A stretch of DNA of 64,000 nt from Cyclobacterium sp. (GCF_014762705.1 NZ_JABURL010000031.1:1-64000); one strand, 5' to 3'; positions 1-10,222 are shown, counted from the stretch's first letter. Notes: generated by a model from the letters alone, not told the origin. A program made the numbers and translations.

Positions 1-34
1 ATCGTCGGCAGCGGCAGATGTGTATAATAGACAT
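1..34. other. Residual Nextera read-1 adapter at contig edge
   Basis: Bases 2-34 align end to end with the 33-base Nextera/Tn5 read-1 adapter, which begins TCGTCGGCAGCG; the three differences are at positions 14, 28 and 34. A match of 30 of 33 from the first bases of the sequence is not expected of genomic DNA. I infer untrimmed library adapter, so this end is an assembly break and the sequence just after it (35-106) may also be low quality. Confidence 0.9.
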
Positions 35-106
35 ATAACATACTCCAAAAAGGTAAAAAAATACGTTCAATCAGAATATTATTAAAAATTGCTTTTCCCA
101 CATGGA

Positions 107-2734
107 TCAAGGCCTCACCATAAGCGTTCTGCTTGCCCTTCCCGCAAGGTCAATTGCCCTGATCTTTACAGGACCTTCCATCTCAATTGGGCCCTGATAT
201 AAATTAGAATTTTCATCAGGCTCGCTATTATCTGTAGTGTACCTGATTTCTAAGCCAGGGAAATTGGTATTGGCATGCAACTTTCCATCAATTATTTTTA
301 CCCCGGGAGGGGCGATTCTATAGGCATATCCTCCGTTCCAGTGAGCCAATTTAGGATATTCTCTCGCTGCAATGGTACCGGCAAACCGATTCCAGCCTTT
401 TTCTATTTCCCTATCCATTATGGCCAGGTCTTCTTCCTGTTCCCAATTCCGCGCTCTGGCCCAGGCACTTTCGGCAAAGCCCAGTAATTTGGGAAAAATG
501 TAATATTCGGCCATATCTCCTCCTTTTACGGTCTCTCCCCATAGCTGGGCTTCCAGACCAATGATATTGTCCTTTGCCTCCGGATTTATCCGAACCATGT
601 CCTTGAAATCCTCTTCCCTATCCAATAACTTGCCCATGCCCGATTTGTAGGTGGTTTTGAACCAATCGAATGGAGCAAAGGCCCAGGCATTTTTCGTATT
701 GACAAATCCTGCCCAATACAATCCCGGTTCGGCTGGATCATTTGAATAGGCCAGGTCAAAGTAAAAATTGGACACATTGCAAAGCACCACTTCATAACCC
801 TGATTGGCCAGTTGGTAACCCAAGTCCGGGTAATCAAACATGTTGTTCCATATATAAGGTATGACCTTCCTTCCTACAAATTCCGGATTGGGCCGCAAGG
901 TGCCTGTTTCATCCCTTTTCAATGCCATTTCCTCCCATACATGGACTTCCAGGTCACGCTTTTCCAATCGCTTCAATAATTCACGAAAGAAAAAAGCCTG
1001 TAGGTTATCCATATCTCCTATAACAGGCAATTCGTCAAGCAACAATTCCGCATTGGGTGAATCTCCCGGAGATTCCTCCAACAACTCCTCCACCATAGGA
1101 GATTGTGTCCAGGAGCCTACAGGCACTTCATCTCCCCCAGCATGCATTTTTTTCATTTCCAGACCAGCATCAGCATACATTGCAGCCAATTCATCTACTA
1201 CCTTTTCATAAAAGCGATAGGTAGATTCCCGCACTACGCTGACCACATTATCCTTATAGGCCTGGGCGGAAAGATACTCAGATTGGTCAGCCGGGTCGAT
1301 CAAGCGGTATTCCTCTGCAGCAACCTCATCCCCCGCTTCCATGAATTTCAAATACCTGGCCTCCATGGACTTGATGGCCGCACGGGCATGTCCCGGGAAA
1401 TTTAACTCCGGAATGATCGTAATGTGCCGGTCCCTGGCGTATTTGAGGATGTCTATAAACTCCTCACGGGTATAAAATCCGCTGCCATGACTGCCTTTGC
1501 CGTAGGCTTCCGGACCGGAACCATATCCCGGATGCAGGGCTGCCGCATCCATTCCAGCCACATGCTGCCGCTGTGCGCCCACTGTTGTCAATTCGGGTAA
1601 ACCCGGAATTTCTACCCGCCAACCCTCATCTTCAGAGGTATAAAACAGGAAGTGGTTCAACTTGTAATGGGCCATCATATCCAATGCCTTTTTGATGGTT
1701 TCCTTTGTTTGAAAATTCCTGGCGACATCCACATGTAAACTTCTGAATCCAAACCGTGGAACGTCCTCAATATAAATGAAAGGCACTTCTACAGCTGATG
1801 TGTCACTCAGGTAAACCTCCGGTCCCATCAGTGCCAGCAGGCTTTGCACACCGTAAAAGACCCCTGCGGCATCTCCTCCGGTAATAGAAATGCCCTCCCC
1901 GTCAATCTCCAGTCGGTAGGCTTCTTTTTGTTTGCCATCCACCCTGATATCAGACAGGCTAAGGTAAATCGCAGCATTTGCACCATTTGCCGCATTACTA
2001 CCAAGGTTTACTCCTGTAAGACTTTCCAGTTTTTCATTCAGGTAGCCTGCTTCATTTTCAAGTCCCTCCTGATAGGCAATGGTCATTCCGGCTTCAATTT
2101 CAAATACCCCATCCCTTTTTTCCAACTGGTAAGGGGAAGGGATTATGGGTAATAGCTCCGACGAAATGAGGGGTTCCCTCTTATCATTGGCTTCAAATTG
2201 GCTGGCCGGGCTGTAGGGAATTTCCTCATCCATGGCACCCCGGAGCAACTGTTCTTTCCTTTCAAAGGGTCTTACCTCCCAATTGCTTACAGGGATGGTA
2301 GCCAGCTCCTGATCCTCCTGGCCATAAAATACCATGTATAAACCCATCGGTGCATCGGTCTCTTTGATGACACCTTCAATTCCCGTGTAATTGATTTCCA
2401 GTTGTTCCCCGGCACCCAGATAAAAACCATCCCTGGGACTAAGCTTATACCAATCTCCATTGATGTGCGTAATATCTGCCTGGGTACTACTTACAATCCT
2501 TCTTGGAGACATGTTGAAAAACAGGGCCCAACCCTCATCTCTCAAAGCATCTCCCCCTTTATTTTCCATGATAAAGCGTGCTTCAAACTGCCCTTCCTCT
2601 TCAACAAAGTTACTGACCAACTCCCATTCCAAATGAAGCTGTTCTACCCTGTTTTGCCAGGAAGTCTCTTGCTGGCAGCTGTTAAAAAAAATAATAATGG
2701 AGAGAAACAGAAAGTAAGTATTCCTTTTATTCAT
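107..2734 (-). CDS. Beta-N-acetylhexosaminidase, GH20 family lipoprotein
   Basis: Exo-acting hexosaminidase that would remove terminal GlcNAc or GalNAc from glycans. At 875 residues it has a lipoprotein signal with the lipobox cysteine at about residue 20, an N-terminal carbohydrate-binding-like domain, a GH20b-like domain, then the catalytic barrel. The barrel carries the family hallmark HAGGDEVPVGSW near residue 531, whose Asp-Glu pair is the substrate-assisted catalytic pair. The last 90 residues look like a chitobiase C-terminal or FN3-like cap. It is divergent from the HGSNAT-like gene at 2813, with which it shares an amino-sugar theme. Likely anchored to the outer membrane or periplasmic face. 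The family is clear; the exact substrate is not. Confidence 0.92.
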   Translation of the reverse strand: MNKRNTYFLFLSIIIFFNSCQQETSWQNRVEQLHLEWELVSNFVEEEGQFEARFIMENKGGDALRDEGWALFFNMSPRRIVSSTQADITHINGDWYKLSPRDGFYLGAGEQLEINYTGIEGVIKETDAPMGLYMVFYGQEDQELATIPVSNWEVRPFERKEQLLRGAMDEEIPYSPASQFEANDKREPLISSELLPIIPSPYQLEKRDGVFEIEAGMTIAYQEGLENEAGYLNEKLESLTGVNLGSNAANGANAAIYLSLSDIRVDGKQKEAYRLEIDGEGISITGGDAAGVFYGVQSLLALMGPEVYLSDTSAVEVPFIYIEDVPRFGFRSLHVDVARNFQTKETIKKALDMMAHYKLNHFLFYTSEDEGWRVEIPGLPELTTVGAQRQHVAGMDAAALHPGYGSGPEAYGKGSHGSGFYTREEFIDILKYARDRHITIIPELNFPGHARAAIKSMEARYLKFMEAGDEVAAEEYRLIDPADQSEYLSAQAYKDNVVSVVRESTYRFYEKVVDELAAMYADAGLEMKKMHAGGDEVPVGSWTQSPMVEELLEESPGDSPNAELLLDELPVIGDMDNLQAFFFRELLKRLEKRDLEVHVWEEMALKRDETGTLRPNPEFVGRKVIPYIWNNMFDYPDLGYQLANQGYEVVLCNVSNFYFDLAYSNDPAEPGLYWAGFVNTKNAWAFAPFDWFKTTYKSGMGKLLDREEDFKDMVRINPEAKDNIIGLEAQLWGETVKGGDMAEYYIFPKLLGFAESAWARARNWEQEEDLAIMDREIEKGWNRFAGTIAAREYPKLAHWNGGYAYRIAPPGVKIIDGKLHANTNFPGLEIRYTTDNSEPDENSNLYQGPIEMEGPVKIRAIDLAGRASRTLMVRP

Positions 2735-2812
2735 AATTCAAAAGATTTAAATAGCCTTATTATTACCTCTGAAGGTATTAAATTGACTATTAAAAACACA
2801 TAATTTTATTCT

Positions 2813-3910
2813 ATGAAGCCTACGATTTCCCGATTGATATCCCTGGATGCCTTAAGAGGGTTTACCATTGCAGCCATGATTCTGGTTAATTATCCCGGGT
2901 CCTGGAGCCATGTATACCCCCCACTCCTTCATGCCTCCTGGAATGGTCTTACCATGACGGATTTCATTTATCCCTTTTTTCTTTTCATTGTCGGTGTCTC
3001 CATTGCCTTTGCCTATACCAAAAGACTTCAAGGGGGTTTTTCCAAGAATGAAATGTATAAAAAAATACTGGTTCGATCCCTGAAAATTTTCCTTGTAGGT
3101 GTATTTCTTAACCTCATTCCTGATTTTGATTTTTCTGACATGCGTATTGCCGGGGTATTGCAGCGTATTGCTGTTGTGTTTTTGGTTTGTGCCTTTCTTT
3201 TCCTGAACACAGACTGGAAAAAGCAAGCCTACCTGGCGGGCAGCTTGTTGTTCTTTTACTGGCTTGCCATGACCTTAATTCCCACTCCGGACGAGGGAGT
3301 AGTCATGCTTGAACCCGGCAGAAATCTGGCAGCCTGGATTGACCGCATCCTCCTGCCCGGAAAAATGTGGGAGGGGACCTGGGATCCTGAAGGTCTATTC
3401 AGCACCCTCCCTGCGATCGTAACCGGCATTCTAGGCTTGTTGGCAGGAAAAATACTTCTCGAGGGAAATAACGGAAATCTAAAAGCCAACTACCTGATGG
3501 CCATTGGCCTTCCTTTGGTATTGCTGGGTTTACTCTGGGCGCAGGTTTTCCCTATCAATAAACACCTCTGGACCAGCTCCTTTACCTTGATTACCGGTGG
3601 AACAGCATTTATTGCATTGGGGGCATGCTATTTTCTGGTAGACATTCTGGGCAAACAAAAAGGCACCAGCGTGGGCATCATCTTTGGAGCCAATGCCATT
3701 ACTGTCTATGTGCTGGCCGATGTGTTGTCATTGGTGTTTTATTATATAGGGTTTGGGGGACAGTCTCTGAACATGCACTTTATGGATGGAATCACTGGCA
3801 TAGGCATCTCCTCCAAACTGGCCAGCCTCCTTTATGCCCTTTTATTTGTAGGCATTAATTTTATACCTGCTTATTTGCTGTACAAAAGAAAAATATTCAT
3901 CAAACTTTGA
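2813..3910 (+). CDS. HGSNAT-like multi-pass membrane acyltransferase (DUF5009 type)
   Basis: A 365-residue protein with roughly ten membrane segments. The N-terminus has the heparan-alpha-glucosaminide N-acetyltransferase signature: RLISLDALRGFTIAAM, then a WNGLTMTDFIYPFFLFIVG segment. The family transfers acetyl groups across the membrane to terminal glucosamine of glycans. It lies 4 bp before the secreted propeller gene and divergent from the hexosaminidase, so these three probably act together in glycan salvage. The acetyl donor and acceptor cannot be told from sequence. The start is an ATG after a short AT-rich leader. Confidence 0.85.
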   Translation: MKPTISRLISLDALRGFTIAAMILVNYPGSWSHVYPPLLHASWNGLTMTDFIYPFFLFIVGVSIAFAYTKRLQGGFSKNEMYKKILVRSLKIFLVGVFLNLIPDFDFSDMRIAGVLQRIAVVFLVCAFLFLNTDWKKQAYLAGSLLFFYWLAMTLIPTPDEGVVMLEPGRNLAAWIDRILLPGKMWEGTWDPEGLFSTLPAIVTGILGLLAGKILLEGNNGNLKANYLMAIGLPLVLLGLLWAQVFPINKHLWTSSFTLITGGTAFIALGACYFLVDILGKQKGTSVGIIFGANAITVYVLADVLSLVFYYIGFGGQSLNMHFMDGITGIGISSKLASLLYALLFVGINFIPAYLLYKRKIFIKL

Positions 3911-3914
3911 ATTC

Positions 3915-5774
3915 ATGTTTACCTTCCGCCTTTCATCAACATTTCTAATAGCTGTTTTTTACTGCTCCACTCTGGGTTTATTGGCGCAAACAGGCAGTCA
4001 GCACGAGCCGGTAAGGTATATCGGGGGAAACAGCATTGACCCTGACCGGCACGAAGGCCGGTTGCGGTATGCCATTGGGGTGGAAAGCAGGCAAACCTTA
4101 CGCGTAAACAGGTCACATCCGGAACTCGCCGATGGCCATGGGTGGACCTATAACCATGCCTCCAACCTTGCCTACTGGGAGGGGAAATTTTACCAGCAGT
4201 ACCTGAGCAACCCGGTAGATGAACACATCGCTCCGGGCCAGACTTTGATGATAACATCAGAAGACGGCAGGCGCTGGTCAGCTCCCAAGCTAATATTCCC
4301 TCCCTATCCGGCACCGGAAGGTACAAAAATCCCGGAGGGTTACGATGGATATATGATGCATCAGCGTATGGGCTTTTATACCAGTAAAAGCGGAAAACTA
4401 CTTACCCTGGCTTTTTACGGACATACAGAGGATCCTTTTGAGGAGGGGGGTATCGGCCGGGTAGTCAGGGAAATTAAAAAAGATGGTAGTTTAGGCCCCA
4501 TTTACTTTATCCGGTACAGCAGCCATACCGATTGGGATGAAAGCAACACTGCTTTCCCTTTTTACCAATCCTCTCCCGACAATGGGTTCATTGCAGCTTG
4601 CGAGGAATTGCTGGCCAACACCCTCATGACACTTCAGTGGAGGGATGAAGACAATGGCCTGGATGGCTTCTATAACGGGGATAGGAACGGGTCGGCTTTC
4701 TCATTTTTTACCAGAAAAGATGGTAAAACTGTCGGATTGTGGAAACGCTCCATGACTGCGCTGTCAGCTGACGGAGGCGAGAACTTTACCACCTCCGTAA
4801 AAGTGCCTACCCTTACCATGGCTGGCGGCAAAGTCTGGGGTCAGCAAACCCGGGATGGCCGCTTTGCCATGGTATATAATCCCATAGATATTGACGAATA
4901 CCGCTATCCACTGACTGTCATCAGTTCAGACGATGGGATCATATTTGACGATATGGTGCTGGTACAGGGAGAAGTCCCGCCCAGAAGATTCTATGGCAGG
5001 TGGAAGGATTTCGGACCTTGCTATGTGCGGGGAATTGTTCCGGGAAACGGCAGGCCAGCCGGAGGGGACATGTGGCTTACCTACAGCATGAATAAGGAAG
5101 ACATGTGGGTCAGCCGTGTCCCCACCCCTATCCGCCATACCTTCTATGGCCCGGTGGATGACGATTTTGACCAATTGAAAGAATTCGGCGCAGTACCTGA
5201 CTGGAACATCTATGCTCCGCTATGGGCTCCGGTAAACCTTGTAAATGATCCTGTAGGTCCTGGTCTGTCGCTTGAGCTGAAAGATGAGGATCCCTACGAT
5301 TATGCCCGGGCCATAAGGGTTTTTAAAGAGTCCAAAGAAATCAATGTAGAATGGACAGTAATGGTCGCTCCGGAAAATGCAGGATTGCTGGAAATGGATG
5401 TGGTGGACCAGTTTGGCAACCGGCCCATCCGAATTAAAATCAGCCCTGAAAATCAATTAACCTATATGGCAGGCCACATTGAAAAAAATATGGGAGAAAT
5501 AAAAGCCGGTACCTGGCAAACCATCAGGATTGAAATCGACGCCCAGCCCTTTGGTTCATATAATTTGTACCGGAACGGGGAGTTGGTAGCAGAAAAAATC
5601 CCGCTGACCGAGGCAGTCAAATCGGTAGAAAGGATTTCCTTTCGGACAGGTCCTTACCGGAACCTTCCCAACAGAAAAACGCCCAATGAAGATCCTGTTC
5701 CTCCATTGCCCGGGGCAGATGAAAAAGAGGCTTTGGGATTGTTTTATATTGACAATGTGAAAGTTTCAAATTAA
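3915..5774 (+). CDS. Secreted sialidase-like/BNR propeller protein
   Basis: A 619-residue exported protein with a signal peptide ending near residue 25 (LLAQTG). The central 400 residues hold recurring short motifs such as TSEDGRRWSAPK and SSDDGIIFDD, which are Asp-box-like turns of a sialidase-fold beta-propeller. The last 150 residues look like a LamG/concanavalin-type jelly roll. It lies 4 bp after the HGSNAT-like gene, so co-transcription is likely. It could be an exo-sialidase or another propeller glycosidase; I did not identify a complete arginine triad, so hydrolase activity is inference. Confidence 0.7.
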   Translation: MFTFRLSSTFLIAVFYCSTLGLLAQTGSQHEPVRYIGGNSIDPDRHEGRLRYAIGVESRQTLRVNRSHPELADGHGWTYNHASNLAYWEGKFYQQYLSNPVDEHIAPGQTLMITSEDGRRWSAPKLIFPPYPAPEGTKIPEGYDGYMMHQRMGFYTSKSGKLLTLAFYGHTEDPFEEGGIGRVVREIKKDGSLGPIYFIRYSSHTDWDESNTAFPFYQSSPDNGFIAACEELLANTLMTLQWRDEDNGLDGFYNGDRNGSAFSFFTRKDGKTVGLWKRSMTALSADGGENFTTSVKVPTLTMAGGKVWGQQTRDGRFAMVYNPIDIDEYRYPLTVISSDDGIIFDDMVLVQGEVPPRRFYGRWKDFGPCYVRGIVPGNGRPAGGDMWLTYSMNKEDMWVSRVPTPIRHTFYGPVDDDFDQLKEFGAVPDWNIYAPLWAPVNLVNDPVGPGLSLELKDEDPYDYARAIRVFKESKEINVEWTVMVAPENAGLLEMDVVDQFGNRPIRIKISPENQLTYMAGHIEKNMGEIKAGTWQTIRIEIDAQPFGSYNLYRNGELVAEKIPLTEAVKSVERISFRTGPYRNLPNRKTPNEDPVPPLPGADEKEALGLFYIDNVKVSN

Positions 5775-5791
5775 CCTTCCCAGAAAGCAAA

Positions 5792-6481
5792 TCAGTACTT
5801 CAAAGGAAAGTATTGTAAGGTTTTGACCATTTCATTCCGCTGATACCAGTCGTTAAAAACAAATTCTACCTGATCAAACACCTGTTCTCCAAAAAAATAA
5901 TCTTTAAACTGCTCCAGGATGTCTAAAATCTTGTCCGGTTGATTTACTTTTTGCTGAAACCGGATCACCGTACTGTGCGCCGTGATCAATTTATATCTTT
6001 TATCCAGAGATTGTTCTAAATGAGTAGTTGCAAAGGCAGCCCGCAGGTTTTCCCTGCAATGTTCCAGTTCACTGTTGACCGGAAAACCCCGAATCAGGAG
6101 ACAGGAAGGGGAAGCCATGACTCCGTCAAACCTGATTTGGATTTTTCTGACAGGATTCAGGGCCTTGCGGATAAGTGAAATGTAACCAGACAGGTCCAGG
6201 GATTCCCTGTTAAATCCAGGGTAACAGGAAATTATCGGCATGATGGTCAGGTGGATATCAGCGGGGGGATAGAAATATTGATCCGGATCCGTGGTTTTCA
6301 CGGCTGTTATAAACCTACCAAAGCTTGCTTTTAATTTTTCGTCAGGCCGTATCAACAGGGTCAATCCCCTCCTGTTATCCTTTGGATCCTGCAAGGCGGT
6401 GTCATAAGAAAACCCCTCCCTCGCAATATGCTTTAGGGTTTCTTCATGAAATTGGCTGTAATGTGCCTGAAGTGCCGTCAA
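5792..6481 (-). CDS. 2'-5' RNA ligase superfamily protein (2H phosphoesterase)
   Basis: A 229-residue protein with the two HxT motifs that define 2H phosphoesterases: HLT within DIHLTIMPII and HST within ITAHSTVIRF. The family includes ThpR-like RNA ligases and cyclic phosphodiesterases. The only start near the N-terminus is TTG at 6481, which overlaps the upstream gene's stop (TTGA), supporting translational coupling. The substrate cannot be assigned. Confidence 0.75.
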   Translation of the reverse strand: MTALQAHYSQFHEETLKHIAREGFSYDTALQDPKDNRRGLTLLIRPDEKLKASFGRFITAVKTTDPDQYFYPPADIHLTIMPIISCYPGFNRESLDLSGYISLIRKALNPVRKIQIRFDGVMASPSCLLIRGFPVNSELEHCRENLRAAFATTHLEQSLDKRYKLITAHSTVIRFQQKVNQPDKILDILEQFKDYFFGEQVFDQVEFVFNDWYQRNEMVKTLQYFPLKY

Positions 6482-7551
6482 TCCTCTTCCCCGTCAAACT
6501 TTCTGAAAACCAGCTGTAGCAATTCCTGCACTTCCTCAGATTGCACATCCCAATTAAGCGTATGCACGAAACTCTGGTTCAGCAAATTCACTGCATCAAA
6601 AAAACTATCTGCTGCATTGAGTTCATCCATGGTCTGATCCAGCAAATCCTGATTTCCCTGAAAAAGTCTCTTGGTAAACATGATGCGTTGATTGATGCCC
6701 ATTCCTTCTCTCAGGTGACCTATACTTCCTTTCATATAGGTGTACTCTTCTGCTTCAAATTTTGCCCATGCCAATGCAGGGTCAATTTCGGTAAGGCCTT
6801 CATTCAGGGGTTCATCCAACTCTCCTTTGGAAAGCGATTCATCTTCAGGCTGTTCATTTTCCGGGGAATTGTCTTCCACATCGGATATTGATTCCTGCGT
6901 ATCTTCTTCCCAGGGAGCTACAGTTTTTTTCGTCCACAATTGTTCCCAATCAATCGGCAACTGCTCATCCAGGGGTTTGAGCAGGTTTTCGGCCGAATCC
7001 AACGTCGACCGGTTGTTTTCAAATGCATCTTCCAATTCCTGAACCCATCCTGAGCCTTCCCGGTGATCTTCCAAAGAAGCCGCTACTGGTCGCCAGACAG
7101 TTACATGCCATTTGATGTATTTTTCCAGGTCCTTGAAATAACCGGGCGGCTTGGCTGCTGCGCCTGTCCACTCCTGCTCAAAATAACTTACCGGATCTGC
7201 TGCTAATTGTAAGGTCAGTTTTACTGCCCTATTCAGCAGAGGCTCAAAATCTTCCTTTTGGATTTTGATGGCCCTGGACAATGCATTCATAAATTGAGTC
7301 AAGGCCTCCCCTACGTTATGGTCCCTGAAATCAAAATAAGGATTTTGGGCCATGGCCTCCAACTGTTGCTGCCAATTATCAAAAAGAATTTTGATCAGCA
7401 TTAAATTCAATTGCCTGGATTGCGTGAGCTGAGTAATTTCCTGACCACTCATGTATCGCTTCTGGGCAAAATATTCCTCACATAATTTTTTGGAAAAGTC
7501 TTCCGAATACCCGTCTGCGTATGCTTGATTTAAAATCCTTTGAATTGCCAT
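6478..7551 (-). CDS. Conserved hypothetical, acidic helical protein
   Basis: I do not recognise this 357-residue protein. It appears soluble and almost wholly helical, with no signal peptide and no membrane segment. An acidic, low-complexity stretch lies at about residues 215-255 (runs of Glu, Asp, Pro) between a 210-residue N-terminal domain and a C-terminal helical domain. It is coupled by overlap to the 2'-5' RNA ligase-like gene, which hints at a shared RNA- or nucleotide-related role, but that is inference only. Confidence 0.7.
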   Translation of the reverse strand: MAIQRILNQAYADGYSEDFSKKLCEEYFAQKRYMSGQEITQLTQSRQLNLMLIKILFDNWQQQLEAMAQNPYFDFRDHNVGEALTQFMNALSRAIKIQKEDFEPLLNRAVKLTLQLAADPVSYFEQEWTGAAAKPPGYFKDLEKYIKWHVTVWRPVAASLEDHREGSGWVQELEDAFENNRSTLDSAENLLKPLDEQLPIDWEQLWTKKTVAPWEEDTQESISDVEDNSPENEQPEDESLSKGELDEPLNEGLTEIDPALAWAKFEAEEYTYMKGSIGHLREGMGINQRIMFTKRLFQGNQDLLDQTMDELNAADSFFDAVNLLNQSFVHTLNWDVQSEEVQELLQLVFRKFDGEED

Positions 7552-7775
7552 CTGACTTGTTTTTTCCGTTAAAAGTAAAAGTAAAGTTAGGCATTTTATC
7601 CTTAATGTAAACAGGGATTTCCTGTTCCCATACCCTTAATCCCAACCCTTAATTTTCATAAATAAGAAGAAAACCCTTAATTTCGTCAAATGAAGGCCGG
7701 AAAATGAATGATGGTCTCAATCCTTTCTTTCAGAAGGTGAAATGAATGGCCTCACGATGATCGTTTAACAAAAAA

Positions 7776-8360
7776 ATGTTTTTAGAACCTCCATTAGGAA
7801 ACCAAAATTATTCCGGCAAAAAAGGCCAGATAGAAGTCATTTGTGGTTCTATGTTTTCCGGAAAAACAGAGGAGCTGATCAGGAGATTAAACCGCGCTAT
7901 TATTGCACGCCAAAAGGTGGAAATTTTTAAACCCACGGTAGACAAAAGATATGATGAAAAAAATGTGGTATCTCACAATGAAAGTATTATCCGTTCCACT
8001 CCGGTTCAGTTTGCGAATGACATTCTTTTATTGGCAGACAATTGCGATGTGGTGGGCATTGATGAGGTCCAGTTTTTTGACGAACAGATTGTTCAGGTGG
8101 CAGAAAAGCTGGCCCGTTCCGGTGTCAGGGTAATTTTGGCAGGACTGGACATGGACTTCGAAGGCAAGCCTTTTGAACCCATGCCACAACTTCTGGCCAT
8201 TGCGGAATATGTGACCAAGGTACATGCCATTTGCATGAAATGTGGAGACCTCGCCTCCTTCAGTTACCGACTGACAGCTGAAAAGTCGAAGGTGGTACTG
8301 GGAGAAAAAGAAAGCTATGAAGCCAGATGCAGGCGGTGTTTCTATGATGACCAGGCATAA
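7776..8360 (+). CDS. tdk: Thymidine kinase, type II
   Basis: Phosphorylates thymidine to dTMP in the salvage pathway. The 194-residue protein has a P-loop [14 protein letters not shown] near residue 28, the DEVQFF motif of the second Walker region, and two zinc-binding CxxC pairs (CMKCGD and CRRCF) of the lasso domain. This is the standard bacterial type II enzyme. It lies 12 bp before recO and is probably co-transcribed with it. Confidence 0.95.
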   Translation: MFLEPPLGNQNYSGKKGQIEVICGSMFSGKTEELIRRLNRAIIARQKVEIFKPTVDKRYDEKNVVSHNESIIRSTPVQFANDILLLADNCDVVGIDEVQFFDEQIVQVAEKLARSGVRVILAGLDMDFEGKPFEPMPQLLAIAEYVTKVHAICMKCGDLASFSYRLTAEKSKVVLGEKESYEARCRRCFYDDQA

Positions 8361-8372
8361 AACAGGGAATAC

Positions 8373-9059
8373 ATGCTTAAAAAAACCGCCGGCATAGTTA
8401 TCAATTATACCAAATTCAGGGAAACCTCTATTATCACCAAGATTTTTACCCGTGACCTGGGGCTTAAGACTTACCTGATAAATGGTGTAAGAAGCGATAA
8501 ATCCAAAACCAAAATGGCCCATTTCCAACCGTTGACCTTGTTGGATCTGGTGGTATATGAAAAAGAAAACGCCAATATCAACAGGCTTTCAGAAGTAAAA
8601 CTCGCCAGGGCTTTTCACCGGATTCCATTTGATTTTTACCGGTCTGGAATAAGTATGTTTATAGGAGAGGTTCTGGGAAAGATCATTTTCGACAATTACC
8701 AGAACGAGCAGTTTTTTGATTTCCTGTTTGAGGAAATTTCGGCCTTGGACAGTGAAAATTTTCAGCCAGGCTTGTTTATCTTACTTTTCTTGATGAAAAC
8801 TTCCCGGTTCCTGGGCTTTGAGCCCAGCGATGCAGCTGACTTCTATCTACAGCTGCCCCTGAACCAGTCCGGCAAGACATATGAAGACAAAAAAAGCTAC
8901 CTGGACCGGCTCATGCTTTCAACTACAGATACCTTACCAACTATTCCCGGAAAAATAAAAAGTACGCTGATGGATGACTGGCTCCTTTTTTACAAAATCC
9001 ATATGGAAGGTTTCGGCGAGGTCAAATCACTGGCTGTACTAAGGACCATGACAGGTTAA
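8373..9059 (+). CDS. recO: DNA repair protein RecO
   Basis: RecO helps load RecA on SSB-coated DNA in the RecFOR pathway. The 228-residue protein begins with the typical OB-fold strand pattern (GIVINYTKFRETSIITKIFTRD matches the family opening) and continues into the helical C-terminal domain. The zinc-finger cysteines seen in some RecO proteins are absent, as is common in Bacteroidota. It sits 12 bp after tdk. Confidence 0.9.
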   Translation: MLKKTAGIVINYTKFRETSIITKIFTRDLGLKTYLINGVRSDKSKTKMAHFQPLTLLDLVVYEKENANINRLSEVKLARAFHRIPFDFYRSGISMFIGEVLGKIIFDNYQNEQFFDFLFEEISALDSENFQPGLFILLFLMKTSRFLGFEPSDAADFYLQLPLNQSGKTYEDKKSYLDRLMLSTTDTLPTIPGKIKSTLMDDWLLFYKIHMEGFGEVKSLAVLRTMTG

Positions 9060-9232
9060 GTGCCTGTTTCCTTTTCTCTGTCTTTTATTTGGGCCAGTTA
9101 TCAAGGGGCCAGGATTCTTTTAAAAAACAAGCCTACTATCCTCAGGGCAATTTTTAGGCAATCGGCTTTTAAAATTTTGATGGTATTTAAATTTATCCTA
9201 AAAAAAATTACCTTGCAGCAAATTACCAGTCA

Positions 9233-10213
9233 ATGAGCGAAATATTATTTGATGAAATCCCTTCTCTTGATCTGGCTGACTTTGTTTCCGGCGACCGGGA
9301 TAAAAAAGCGGCATTTGTAAGGAACTTGGGGGATGCCTATGAAAATATTGGCTTTGTAGCCATCAAAAACCACGGCCTTCACCAGGCCATGCAAGATGAG
9401 TTGTATGCGGCCATCCAAAAATTCTTTTCTTTACCTGATGAGGTGAAAGCCAAATATGAAAAGCCGGAAATTGGCTTCCAGAGAGGATATACCGGCAAAG
9501 GGAAGGAACATGCCAAGGGTAGAAATACAGGCGACCTGAAGGAATTTTACCATGTTGGTCAGGCCATGGATCACATTCCCAATGATGATGCAGTAAATGA
9601 AGATTACCCGCACAACGTATGGCCTGCAGAAGTGCCTGGGTTTCGGGAAGTATCTTTACAGGTTTTCAGCACCATTGAAGAAGCAGGAAAGCTAATGCTC
9701 CGTGCCATAGCTTTGAACCTTGGACTGGAAGAGACCTATTTTGATGATAAGGTTACTTACGGCAACTCTATTTTACGTTCCATTCACTACTTTCCTATAG
9801 AAAACCCCGATCAGGTCCCGGCAGATGCCGTAAGGGCAGCCGAGCACGGAGACATCAACCTCATTACCCTACTGATGGGGGCCAGTGCCGATGGGCTTCA
9901 GGTTTTGAGAAGAGACGGCAAATGGATCCCTATTACTGCCCTCCCGGACCAATTGGTGGTCAATGTCGGCGACATGCTGGAGCGATTGACCAATAAAAAA
10001 CTTAAATCCACGATTCACAGGGTAGTTAATCCTCCCCGTGAAAAAATGAACAGTAGCAGGTATTCCATTCCTTTTTTTCTGCATCCCAGATCTGAGATGG
10101 ATCTGAGTTGCCTGGAAAATTGCATCAGTGCTGATTTTCCCAAATCCTTTGAAGATTGCACGGCCGGAGAGTTTTTGGAAGAAAGGCTAAAAGAATTGGG
10201 TTTGAAAAAATAA
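9233..10213 (+). CDS. 2-oxoglutarate/Fe(II) oxygenase, isopenicillin N synthase-like
   Basis: A 326-residue enzyme of the 2OG-Fe(II) oxygenase superfamily. The N-terminal DIOX_N region includes YENIGFVAIKNHG. The iron triad is visible as His and Asp in EHGDINLIT and His in STIHRVVNPP, followed by the Arg-x-Ser (RYS) that binds 2-oxoglutarate. The family oxidises small molecules in the cytosol; the substrate is unknown. It lies 9 bp before the chromate-type transporter, which may share its promoter. Confidence 0.88.
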   Translation: MSEILFDEIPSLDLADFVSGDRDKKAAFVRNLGDAYENIGFVAIKNHGLHQAMQDELYAAIQKFFSLPDEVKAKYEKPEIGFQRGYTGKGKEHAKGRNTGDLKEFYHVGQAMDHIPNDDAVNEDYPHNVWPAEVPGFREVSLQVFSTIEEAGKLMLRAIALNLGLEETYFDDKVTYGNSILRSIHYFPIENPDQVPADAVRAAEHGDINLITLLMGASADGLQVLRRDGKWIPITALPDQLVVNVGDMLERLTNKKLKSTIHRVVNPPREKMNSSRYSIPFFLHPRSEMDLSCLENCISADFPKSFEDCTAGEFLEERLKELGLKK

Positions 10214-10222
10214 CATATTTTT

